DNA from: Liolophura sinensis
Taxonomy: Eukaryota > Mollusca > Polyplacophora > Chitonida > Chitonidae
Length of the DNA stretch: 64,000 nt
Reading direction: 5' to 3'
Assembly (NCBI RefSeq): GCF_032854445.1
Contig: NC_088295.1
Coordinates: 3,786,501 to 3,850,500, forward strand
In this document: piece after piece, positions 1 to 12,600 of the stretch
Position numbering within the stretch: position 1 is the stretch's first letter
Layout: the number at the start of each line of letters is the position of its first letter
Notes under the pieces: generated by a model
Database searches by the model: none
Told to the model about the DNA's origin: nothing
Seen by the model: only the letters and a program-made list of their open reading frames with translations
Program-made: the position numbers and the translations under genes

Positions 1-616
1 TCAGAGTCCTGTTTAACAAAGGGAAAACAATGAGGATTTCAAGCAATCAGTCACATATGTTAGCCCACTTTATTTGAAAGCTGTTCATATTTGACGAAGT
101 CGTAAAGGTCCATGACTGACATGTTTCATGGATTTTTTGGAGGGGAAGGGAGATAATTGGAAACAATTCTTGTGGCACACAAAACATCCATTGCTGCTTT
201 CACAGACTGAAGTTCCATCTAGGAACCTGCTACACAAGGATGGTTAAAGTATCAAGTGCTGGAAATATATAACACGCTCTCTAGATGAACCCATGAGTCT
301 AACTGGGATCAATACCACGTTTTCATTATCATAATATATGAATATACTAGATAACGCGCAAGCGCATTGACAGTACAAGACAAATGAAGTCATGTGACCT
401 TTTCCCACCAGGCGTACAAGGGGTCCCCCAAAGTTGCGAACAACCAGCGGGTTAGCTTTACAGCATGCAAGGAGAGGAGACGCTATGGTTTAAAATTATT
501 ATAAATGGATCGGAAAAATCATTCGAACCAAAGGGAATATTTTCCCACTCCGTCACGTTTGAGATTTGAATCCCTAAAACTGCTGAACACATAAAGATCA
601 GGTTAAAACAGGAACC
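1..616. other. Upstream flank of the polycystin gene
   Basis: No coding exon is convincing here. Around 50-130 a degraded interspersed repeat shares a stretch close to gactgacatgtttcatgga with bases 18860-18890 in intron 18, so both are probably copies of one old element. No clear TATA box or other promoter element was recognised. The 5' UTR of gene 1 must end at 616, but the transcription start cannot be placed from sequence alone. Confidence 0.4.
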
Positions 617-677
617 ATGGTTGCAGCGACACTCTCTACACTGACTATAGCTGTTCTCCTGTTTGTCAGGTATCAAG
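617..677 (+). CDS. Polycystin exon 1: start codon and signal peptide
   Basis: The ATG sits in a good context (aaccATGG). It opens a 20-codon exon that encodes a short polar start and then a hydrophobic run (STLTIAVLLFV), as expected for a signal peptide. The exon ends in phase 1 at a strong donor (caag|gtaagt). It joins the acceptor at 3227/3228 to give ...RYQ-G-LINCLTVN, in frame with the long PKD exon. The Met upstream of 3228 (codon at 3194) lies before the acceptor and is less likely to be the start. Confidence 0.75.
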
Positions 678-3600
678 GTAAGTGTACTGTAACACCCACA
701 ACGGGATTTGAACACGCTACCCTGCGTACTGGGTTATTCAATGGCCATAATTATCGATCGATCAAAAGCATCAATCAGCAGGTACGACGATCAACGTGTA
801 GATTTATTTATTTATTTGATTGGTGTTTTACGCCGTACTCAAGAATATGTCATTTATACGACGGCAGCCAGCATTATGGTGGGTGGAAACCGGGCACAGC
901 CCGGGGGAAACCCACGACCATCCGCAGGTTGCTGCCAGACCTTCCCACTTATGGCCGGAGGGGAAGCCATTATGAGCTGGACTTGGATTCACAGCGACCG
1001 CATTGGTGAGAGGCTCCTGGGTCATTACGCCGCGCTAGCGCGCTAACGGACTGAGCAACGTGTAGAATGACGTGGTAAAAAGCACTAGTAAACTTAATTT
1101 AGACACTTTGAACATGAATTGTTTTAAAATTACTTGATTTTTATGGTCAAAAAGTTTAGAATTTAAACTTATTTATTTATTTGATTGGCGTTTTACGTCG
1201 TACTCAAGAATATTTCACTTATAGAACGGCGCCTAGATTCATGGTGGAAGAGAGCAGGGTAGAGTACGGGGAAAATTCACGAGCATCCGCAGGTTGCTGC
1301 CAGATCTTGCCATATATAAACATATATAAACATATGTAATGGTTGATAATTATTTGGTTTAATATCGGGGATAAGACAAAACTTAGTGGGACATGGCAGA
1401 TTACGTGTGATCAGGTACAAGATGGCCTGCGTATGTGAATTACAGAGAATATATACATGTATATATGGCCAGTGCATGTGATTTATAGAGTATGCCCTGT
1501 AGATGTGATTTATAGAGTACATATATATGGCCTGTAGATGTGATTTATAGAGTACATATATATGGACTGTAATGACTTATAGAGTACATATATGGCCTGT
1601 GGGTGTGACTTATAAAGTACATATATATGGCCTCTGTATGTGACTTATATGTGATGATTTGATTTATTTGATCCATCTTTATCGTCTTTCAGTTGAAGAG
1701 ATCAATTTTGTCATATTATGAATGATTATATGGTTTAACCGACCCTCAACAATATTTGACATTGGCCAGGCAAACATACACAACCCTTGCGTTGTAATTT
1801 TTGTAATGTTTATTGCTATTAAAAATGCATATGCAACGCTCTTTGTAATATTTTTATTATGAAAACAAATTCAGAAGTATATGTATTAGACATCCTCAGT
1901 GAGTTTAAGCTTTCGATCTGCGGTTGGTTTTAACTTAAAGCCAAAATAATCCCTTTTTTACACTATTAAGATATTTGCCTCCTGGATGATCAGTGCCCTC
2001 TATCATTCCAATCTTACCCCCTCTGGATGATCAGTGCCCTCTGTTATTCAAATCTTATGCCTCCTGGATGATCAGTGTTTCTATCATTCAAATCTTATCT
2101 TCTCTGGATGATCAGTGCCCCCTATCATTCAAATCTTATAACCCCTGGATAATCAGTGCCCTCTATCATTCAAATCTTATGCCCCTTGGATGATCAGTGC
2201 CCTCTATCATTCAAATCTTATCCCCCTGGATGATCAGTGCCCTCTATCATTCAAATCTTATGCCTCCTGGATGATCAGTGCCCTCTATCATTCAAATCTT
2301 ATCCCCCCTCTGGGTGATCAGTGCCCTCTATCATTCAAATCTTATCCCCCTGGATGGTCAGTGCCCTCTATCATTCAAATCTTACCCCTTCTGGATGATC
2401 AGTGTCCTCTATCATTCATCTTCGCGTAGCCTTGCGACCTTAATCAAAGCAGTGACATATTTCTGATCAAGACCAATATCAAGGTTGATACAAAAAACCA
2501 TTTTTATAGTGTCACTATAACAAAAGCTTTTAAAATGTGTATATCACGTGATATTCATTTTGTCCAAAATGAGACCTCTTAAACAGTAAACAGTTTCCCG
2601 TAGATATGAGATTTACTGGGTCAGCTTCATCAGACTACATTCTATTCATGACAAATGTCTTGAAATTTCATTCACGTGACATTTGATCAAAAAGTTCGAT
2701 CTGTAACCAACTTTTACCATGTTTAATCAATTTCTACCACGTTTCCATTTTTTGCGCATCTGATCCGTTTCTAGCTGTTTTAACAATCAGTTGTGAGGTT
2801 CAGGAGATAATGTTTAACCCTTTTCATGGCAAGTGGCATATGTATGCCTTACATGCGTCATACTTAGCAATTTTTCACTCATATGGGTCATTGAGTGTGT
2901 GTACATATTAAATGGTGGCAAGAGTAAGTTGAAAGCTTGGAAGCGTGAAAAAATTTCCAACGTGTCAAATGTTGTCTCAAACCCAAATAGCTAGGACCCC
3001 GAAACATTTGACAAGCTGTACGTTTACCACATTGGGAAGAGAACAAATAGCTGTGAATGCTTCCAATGAAGTGAAACCCATTGTTTGCGACTGTCTGTAC
3101 ACACTAAGATATAACTTTATTAGTGCTAAGAAACTTAGAACGGCCATTTAATTATTTTCCAGAAATTGTTTTTCAGATATTGTTTTTCAGATATTGTTTT
3201 TCGGATACTGCATCACGTTATTTTCAGGTTTAATCAACTGTTTGACGGTGAATTTAGAAGCCAATCCTGCTTTTACCATAGCCCACTTGGAAAACGATTT
3301 GAGTGTCATTGTGGACCCGAAGGAAAGCACCCTGTGTGTTATGTACACGGGTGATGGGAACTGCTCTTATATCCTGACGCCGATCGACTTTCAGGTACAA
3401 ATGTCCTCCACGCGATTTGGCGGCTCTGTTGGGTATGGCTTCTCCAAAAAAGGTGTTTACAACAGCACTGTCGTTTGTGAGAACAGTGGTGAGGTAGTAA
3501 GAGCATGGGATATTATACAAGTCATTGATGAAATAAACGGGCTTCAGCTGATCCCGGTTCACGAAGTTCCCATATTTGTCGAAGTTCACCAACGGAAATT

Positions 3601-6600
3601 CCCAGATATCTTTATAAATTTCACGTTCACTTTAGGAGAGAGGATTTCTGGTTCATACGAGGTGGACACAGCTCCTATGAACTCAAGTAAATTCATTATT
3701 GATGAGGAGGCTAAAACTGGCTATTTACAACTTATTCCCGATGGCGTCAATGATTTCAAGTTTCATTCAGTATCTATGTCTTTTATGAATGGTGCGAGCT
3801 GGGGAGATCTGAGTGCAAATTTTTCTTATGAGCAGGCAATAGAAGAACTGACCTTAGACATCAACTCTACCGAGGTGCTGATAAACAGTACGATGGTCAT
3901 TACAGCTTCATCAGTATGGGGTACGCGTGTAAGCTATCACTGGACCGTTAACGGCTTACGTGCAGGCTCAGGTAATAAACTCACTCGTACGTTTACCACA
4001 TTGGGAAGAGAACAAATAGCTGTGAATGCTTCCAATGAAGTGGGGTTTGCGGTGTCCACTAAAGCACTTCAGGTGGTGAATCCTGTGCTTGGCTTTCAGG
4101 CGTCTTTCCTTCCAGGAAGTATGGTGGATATCGTACTGCAGGCGCCCCCTGGCGAGTACTTCCCCATGGGCAGTTTGGGGGTTGAGCTGTCCTCTGAATA
4201 CGCCAGTCAGCCAGTCATTAACTTAACAGCCGAGCCTCTTCTTAACGTCACACTCACAAGCCGTTTGTCAGGCCCTGGCGATATTGTGCGGCTTCGTCTT
4301 TTTTCTGAAGTGTCAGAACAGATTTTATCGATCAAAAAACCGTCTGGGTTGAAATTTATAGGATTGTCTCTCTCTACTAATCCTGTGGAAGAGGGCGTAG
4401 AATTCCAAACTGTGCTACAACATAGTGCAGGCTTGAATTTCAGCTACGTGATCGAATTTGGTGATGGAAAATCCGTGTCGGAATGGACATCTTCATCGAG
4501 CACGGGCGACGTTATCGTAACACATAAGTACACATGGCCCGGGGAATACCAACTACAGCTAAACATGAGCAAAGACAACGACCAAGAATTCCGTGAAAAA
4601 GCTGTTTGTGTGAAATCTAAAATTCCAGACTTTGTCTTTTCATCCGAGAAAAACCTCCCATTATCGAAAGCATTGGCTACTTTCTCAGTACTTTCGTTTG
4701 TATCAGAGCAGCCCCTTACAAAGATTTCCTGTTCGTTAGACTACGGCGATGGAGCAGAAGTTGACAACTTTACTTGGGCGGATGTCACGTCTGGAAATGT
4801 CCAGCATCGTTATAACCAATCAGGAAGTTTCCAAATTACGATTGTATGTTCAAATGGTGTGAACAAAAAGATAAAATTCTGGACTTTGGAAGTGTTCAGC
4901 TTTTCCTATGAGGATTTTGTGATATCTTACGATACGCCTGCTGCCATGAACTCCTCATCAAATCCAGTGAAGGTCACATTTACTGTTCAGCTCTTCAATC
5001 AGGAGCTGCCCCCTACAGGTGTGACGTTTACGTGGGACTTTGGAGATCAAACACCTGCAGAAATAGATTCACTCACTTCCTGGATAAAGACTCACAATTA
5101 CACATCAAGGGGAGTCTTCATCATCAGCGTTAACATTAGCCTTGCAGATGGCAGTTGGGGAATTCGGCATCTTCCGATAAAAATTGGCATTGTGACAGTC
5201 AGCACAACGCGTTCTTTAGGAGTGGTGGGCAGAGACGAGTTCACGGTACAAGTGTCCGCAGACGTGAATGGAGACACCAACTATCGTGTGGACTTTGGCA
5301 ATGGTCAAGTCAGTCATGAGTTTGTTAGATTTGTTTCTTCTGCTGCTTACGTGTACACAGCCACTACGATATATCATTCTCAAGGCTCTTTCTTCCCTGA
5401 AGTAATGGTCTGGAATGTCAACTTCACAGAGCACCATGTATTGACCGCTGGTTTCACCGCTGAATTGGCCTTGGAAGATCTGGTCATGAGCATGGAGCCT
5501 TCCAGTATAGAACAGTCGTCCTCAAGTACACTTATTATAAATCTGAGTCACGACAAGGAACGGCCATCTAACGTGTCGTGCACTGTAAACTTTGGAGACG
5601 ACAGTGAACTGGTTGTGTTTCAACCAGATCTGGTGCAGCGGTTTAGACTAAGCCATGTATTTGAGACATTAGGACGACTTGCTGTCGATGTAAACTGTGC
5701 CAATGCGGTATCTAATCAAACAGAAACTCTGTACGTGAATGTATTTACCAAATGCTACGGTTTTGTCCGTCCATTCTCCACTGTGGAGAGTCCTGTGATG
5801 AAACTGGTTTCTCAACAACTAACGCTGACTGCTAACCCTGACATTCAGTGTACCAATATGACGGCCGAGTTCTACTGGTCACTTGACGCGCTGATTAACG
5901 GTTCGGACATACCGCTGGACGTAGCACAACCAAACAGCACCGTCCTCGTGTTCCGCAGGCGCTCCATGAAACCAGGCACGTACAGAGTAACATTTTACAC
6001 CAACTTTCGGGCAGTGCCCACCAGCTACAGCTCCGACTCCGTCATAGTGATATATGATGAAAGTCCTCTCGTGGCCCGTATAAAAGGTGGAACCTTAAAG
6101 ACCACGAGTGCATACCGGCCTACCATACTAGATGCGCTCACGTTTTCAAGAGACCCAGACACGGAGCCATTGTCAGGGGAACCGCCGCTCTCATTTCAAT
6201 GGACTTACACTATTCTGAACAATAGACTGGACGCGCATAGGATACTTAATGGATCTTCAGGGTCTACTCTCGGGTTATGCTCGACCTGCCTGGACGTCAC
6301 TGTGCAGCCCCAGGGTGTGGTTGTCCTCACCCCTGGCTGTCTCGCCGTCGATCACTGGCATGTCTTTACCGTGAATGTTAGCAAATTCCGGAGGAGCGCC
6401 CAGTATACCCAAATAATCCACGTTGTCAACGATATCCCGCCCCAGGTGGACATCAGGTACACACTGCTAATAACGTATGCTAAAGGGGAAGACTGCTTAC
6501 CTATACATCGTTAAAAGTAAGAAAAGGTTGGTTTTCTTCACTTGCAATAATTTTTTCTTACAAATTTCAAGTACGTAGATAAAAGATAAAGAATTCAGCT

Positions 6601-9600
6601 TTGCTATGCCAATTTCTTAATCATTTTTTTTTAATACTGGTATGATAACTGATTTTAACAATCAAATGTTTTGTAATTTTACAGATGTAAAGTAAATTGT
6701 TTCAAGAAGGTCAACGCAGAATTTTCTTTTAGCCTGGAGACTGAGTGTTTAGACTGTCGTCCAGACGAGCTGATTGAAGCGACCTACAACTGGTTACTTT
6801 ACAAGCAGACAGATGAGGGCTTCTTGCCAGTTCCGGAATTTCCTCAGCTTACCAGTACAGGTAATTGTCTATGTCACGTTTTGCGTGTTGTCTAAATTCT
6901 TTCTTTTGCTATCCAAATGTTTTCCTGTGCTATCCACCTGCTTTCCTGTTCTGTCCAAATGCTTTCCTGTGCTATCCACCTGCTTTCCTGCGCTATCCAA
7001 ATGCTTTCCTGTGCTGTCCACATGCTTTCCTGTGCTATCCAAATGCTTTCCTGTGCTGTCCACATGCTTTCCTATGCTGTCTAAATGCTTTCTATGCAAA
7101 TGTTTTCGTGTGCTATCCAAATAATTTTGTGTGCTGTCAAAAGAATTATTTATACGATCATTAAGTGGTGTTGTTTTCACATGATATTCAGGTACCGAGA
7201 TTTCCACGATGGCGATCCGCCCAAACAGTCTTCTCCCGGGTAACGTTTATTCGCTAGAGCTACAGATTGCCAATCTGGCAGGCCGCAGTCCAGGATTGGT
7301 CACCCTCAACTTTGTGGTCAATTACCCGCCATACAACGGGACCTGTGGAATCACTCCTGATACAGGTTAGTGATGGTCTGGAAAAGTATTTCCAAACAAG
7401 ATACATTTTTGTATTACTTTATACACTGTCTTTGTTCTTGAATGGTTTATGTTGAACTTGTGTTGTAAATTGGTCTCGTGATTACTGACCTTTACCATCC
7501 ATTATGGTTGACGATTGATGTAAACATGTCTGTTTCGGCGCCTGGGCCGAGATTTATTAACACTCCTTTATGGTTAACATATTTTTCCACGGACAGTTTT
7601 AGTGTGTATCATTCATTCATGCATGAATCGGTTGTAAGATACGAGCTGACTAAATGTATCCTACAGGTTATGCAGCGCTTGACAGTTTTCATTTGGAGTG
7701 CCACCACTGGCTGGACGAGGGAACAAACACTAGCCGATCAGACCAGGACATGGGCGATCATCTGTGGTACGAGTTCCTTCTCCTGGTGGACACCAAGTCT
7801 AGTCTGCTGTATGCCGGGGGTAAGCATATCCGGAAACATTAGTGAATCGTAACAAAAATTGGAAGATGCATGTAACTGCATTGTTCATCGCTTAAACATT
7901 AAAAGTTACATGGAATCGCATGAATAATAGCATTTTGAACTGATGAAAAACATCGTGCAACTTGAAAAAAAAAAGTAGAACTTAACAGCATCTTTATTCT
8001 CTGAATAGTTTTGAAAGCTTTCAAGTTTGATAGCTTATAGCTTTATTACACACTGTATATCCAAAATACTGGATATTTTAAAATCTTTTAAGCGTAATGT
8101 GTTTTATCTGCATTTGTGAAGAGAGCCGGAGGGCGCCCCCTGTGGAGCTGACACCTGGACGAGAAGAGGACGGCTACCACGTGACCATCCTAGCCAACAT
8201 TTACGACGCAAATAATGGGATGGCACAATTCAACATTACCGCGCGGGTTGGTACATTCCTTTTTTGTTTGTTTTCGTTTGATATTTGACCAGTTTTACGC
8301 ACAGCACATCGATATCGTTCTTCATATAAACTATTTTGTTCCTTTTGCTCCGAAAGTCTGAACACACGTAACACTGTACAGTTTTCTGTTTGGACTAGCT
8401 GAGGTTCTATATACTGAATCCCTAAATGAATCCCACACCAAATCCCACACTGAATCCCACACTGAATCCCACACCAATTCCCACAATGAATCCTACTCTA
8501 AATCCCACACTAAATCCCACACTAAATCCCACTCTAAATCCCACACTAAATCCTACACTAAATCCCACTCTAAATCCCACACTAAATTCCACACTAAATC
8601 CTACACTAAATCCCACACTAAATCCCACACTGAATCCCACACTTAATCCCACTCTAAATCCCACACCGAATCCCACACTAAATCCCACACTAAATCCCAC
8701 AATGAATCCCACACTAAACTTCACACTGAATCCCTAAATGAATCCCACGCTGAATCCCACAGTAAATCCCACACTAAATCCCACAATGAATCCCACACTA
8801 AACCCCACAATGATTCCCGCAATGAATCCCACAATGAATCTCACACTAAATCCCACTCTAAATCCCACATTGAATCCCACACTAAATCCCACATTAAATC
8901 CCACAATGAATCCCACACTAAATCCCACACTGAATCCCACACTTAATCCCACTCTAAATCCCATGCCGAATCCCACACTAAATCCCACACTAAATCCCAC
9001 ATTAAATCCCACAATGAATCCCACACTAAATCCCACACTGAATCCCACACTTAATCCCACACTAAATCCCAGGCCGAATCCCACACTAAATCCCACACTA
9101 AATCCCACACTAAATCCCACAATGAATCCCACACTTAATCCCACACTAAATCCCACACTAAATCCCACATTAAACCCCACAATGAATCCCACAATGAATC
9201 CCACAATGAATCCCACATTAAATCCCACAATGAATCCCACACTAAATCCCACTCTAAATCCCACACTAAATCCCACTCTAAATCCCACACTAAATCCCAC
9301 ACTAAATCCCACACTAAATCCCACAATGAATCCCACACTAAATCCTACACTAAATCCCACTCTAAATCCCACACTAAATCCCACATTAAATCCCACAATG
9401 AATCCCACACTAAATCCCACACTGAATCCCACACTTAATCCCACTCTAAATCCCATGCCGAATCCCACACTAAATCCCACACTAAATCCCACACTAAATC
9501 CCACAATGAATCCCACACTTAATCCCACACTAAATCCCACACTAAATCCCACATTAAACCCCACAATGAATCCCGCAATGAATCCCACACTAAATCCCAC

Positions 9601-12600
9601 AATGAATCCCACACTAAATCCCACTCTAAATCCCACACTAAATCCCACTCTAAATCCCACACTAAATCCCACAATGAATCCCACACTAAATCCCACAATG
9701 AATCCCACACTTAATCCCACACTAAATCCCACTCTAAATCCCACACTAAATCCCACATTAAATCCCACAATGAATCCCACACTTAATCTCAGGCTGAATT
9801 CCACCCAAAATCCCACACTGAATCACCCTGAATCCAACAGACTGCGATTTGTGATGAAACATTATAAACGCTAGAGTATCTAAAAAACGGGTCTCGCTTT
9901 TGAAGAAAAGATTTTGGTTAGTGACGTCTTGAATCTAACTCAGTTTGGTTCTTTTGCGGCCTAAGTCAGGAAGCACATTTGGTACCGTGACACGGGCGGA
10001 GGTTTCATTCGACCTATAGCCATTTTTTTCTTTTTCGCTTTTGACAAAGGCGTAAAAGCACCAATCATGGGCAAAAAGAAAAGTATGTTTAAACTAAACT
10101 TTTTCAAAGGTGCTGCCACCACTAAAGCGTTACTCGGCCATTACCAATAAGACGGACGTGGACACGGTCATTGGAAAGTTGGACAATCGACTAGAGCGGG
10201 CTGTTATCACCGGGGATATAGCCACTGTGGCGAGGGTGACCCAGGCTTCTGCGTCCGTTTTGAACGTCCTGGTGGGTGACAAACGTTTGACCTTCACAAC
10301 ACAATACTGCTGGCACAAACTCACTTGTATCTTACTTTACTTCAGGTCTTTGCCGAAGGTCTTTCTAGATACTTGCCATTTTGCCATTCAAGGAATAATT
10401 TCTGTCATCTGAGGAATAATAAACCTTTAATGTAATACAGACGGAGAAGCTCCCCACGTATTGTTCTACGAACTGGTTGTTTTTAAGGATCTTCCTGGAG
10501 AGAACTCGACATTGACAAATGACCCAGACCCATGGTTAAGTTCCAAACCTGCTGATCTCCCAAAAGGAAACGAAAGTGCCAAGGCATGGGGAACTTTATG
10601 GGCCGATCTAGAGTCTCCAACAGACACCCACATGAAAGCCTCATTACAATCTGTAAGTTTCCGCTAAACCATGCAAAAAAGGAGAACTCAAAATAAATCT
10701 TTGCTCGTTTGCCCGGGAAACAAATAAATTTCAAGGGTACAAATAAACTATATTATTTCCAAACAATTTGATCAAGTTAGCCATGTGATATCTATGTATA
10801 CATTCGTAGGCAACATGGAGATTTGCCGACTCGCTTTCCTCGACCTTGGACACTATTAATGTGACGTCAACAGAAATTGTGCATCACGTGACAGGCAGTT
10901 TGTCAGTCGTCATGAAAAACCCTTCCCGAATTCCAGACGACGCTTTGGTAAGTTGGCATGATTGTATCCGAGATAATTAAGAAATAGAACGTAGTTTGTC
11001 ATGCTCAAATCACCAAGAACTCGAGAGAGCTGCGGCGCCTCGTCCTCAAACTCCGGTCTGCTGTGCATTATCTTGGTGATATGAGTATGATAAACTACGT
11101 TTTATTTCTATTCCATTAATTTCCATCACTTGCTTGTAATACCAAAAAATCCCTCGCTTTTGGAGGGGTTACAAGAGGACGTTGAAAAAACGCTGAATCA
11201 TGGAGATCATTTTTGTACATGCCTCCAAAAGGTGGGAGATCCATAACAGCCGATTCTTAGACAATAAATGTCAATTACTCCTTCAACTCTTAACCATTGT
11301 ACAGACATCACCGTGTATATAATGTCTTGTCCTTGAACGGCTCTGATAGTCTTAAATCCTTCAAATTCAATTAGTAATCTATTATTCTGCTCTATGGGGT
11401 GTTTTTCCAGAATAAAGCTGGGGAAACTCTGAAAAAGCTGGGAAATTCACTGGAAAACGTTGTCCATGAGGATATGAGCGATACTCACGTGGGCACAGTT
11501 CTGGACGGTGAGTCAGAGCATGGAGGGCAGGCATCCTGCAAACACACATACAGATAGGCAATAGGTCAATCTGAATCCCATGATCCCATGATGGTTCTGT
11601 GTCAAAGGCTTCAAGGTTTAGTCTGATGTCAAAAGTGTGGTTATTTATCAAGATATCAGAAGATATCTTCTGATATCTTGATATCTTCAGAAGTTTGAAG
11701 ATAAACACGACGTAATTTCCTTAAGACATAGTGCTAAGGGTGTGTTATATGCTAGTATTTATAAAGCATTTACATGAACATTTAGAATAAACCTCTAGCT
11801 TAGGTAAATTCACAAGAGGTCACATTTCACAGATTATCACACTGTCGTCGCTGGTCTGGTTTTATTCTCTACCCTAAAAGTCTTTTATTATATTGTTGGA
11901 TTCAAACAGCAATGCTGAACTCAGTGGCGGGTGTTATGAAAGCCGCAAGTCCGGGGGAAAACATACCCAGCGACATCATTTCCGTTAGCGAAGCTCTGAG
12001 AGAGATCGAAAAAAGCCGAAGCTACACGGACAAAGAGAAGGACTCAGACACAAAGCTCCGTCTGGAGGGAAGTGATCTTCGTGACGAAGAAAGGGCATTT
12101 CTGTATGTCCGCAAATCTGCACAACGGAGATACGAATATAACAAAAGACACAGTGTGGTAAGAGTTGTTTCTATATAGGATGAAGTCACAATTGAAGTCG
12201 GAAAGACGTTTGAAGGATTCAAGGTATGGTCTAGGTGAATGAGTGATATCAATGTTCAAATCGTGTTCCGTGCTGGCAGCGGGTCACACAGCAATATTCT
12301 CTTCCAATTTTCGTCCATTGCAGATAAATTTACGACCGTTGCACTGACCGCCATTGTATAGGTGAAATATTCTTGAGTGTGGCTTTAAACAACGTGCACA
12401 TCTTAGGATAAAACATGCACGTTATGTCATAGTAATAACATAGCAATTCTTACCAGCACAAGCCTCTGGCTAGTCCTCTTGATAGGAGATTTTTGTCAAC
12501 GATCGTTCTCTTTCCCATGGCTCTTGTAGGCTAGAGCTGTGACCAAGCAGTTGACACACTCCGTTGACCGTGTGTTACATGCTGCGTCCACGTTTCTCGT

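Larger units (their letters stand above)
678..3227 (+). other. Intron 1 of the polycystin gene
   Basis: This is a 2.55 kb intron. It contains a complete SINE with target duplications (803-1055), a 5'-truncated second SINE copy (about 1167-1310), an AT-rich tandem tract (about 1318-1660), an 11-unit 41-bp minisatellite (1976-2420) and a 56-bp exact copy of part of exon 2 (3018-3073). Just before the acceptor (3158-3210) a 17-bp unit containing attgtttttcag is repeated three times, so several acceptor-like AGs precede the one used at 3227. Confidence 0.7.

Noticed and set aside
2945-3151. Small frame resembling a PKD-repeat end
   Set aside because: Its similarity comes from a 56-bp copy of exon 2. 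The rest is unrelated and not in a spliceable frame with exon 1.
3194-3227. Upstream Met codons of the long exon 2 frame as the protein start
   Set aside because: They lie before a good acceptor at 3227. Exon 1 at 617-677 supplies a signal peptide in matching phase.
6865-7207. Overlapping repetitive frames on both strands
   Set aside because: Tandem repeat of about 20 bp in polycystin intron 3. No splice or domain support.
8426-9874. Long open frames on both strands (Asn-Pro-Thr-Leu and Val-Gly-Phe-Ser repeats)
   Set aside because: They are translations of a 12-bp tandem array inside an intron. They are open on both strands for arithmetic reasons and lack any non-repeat domain.
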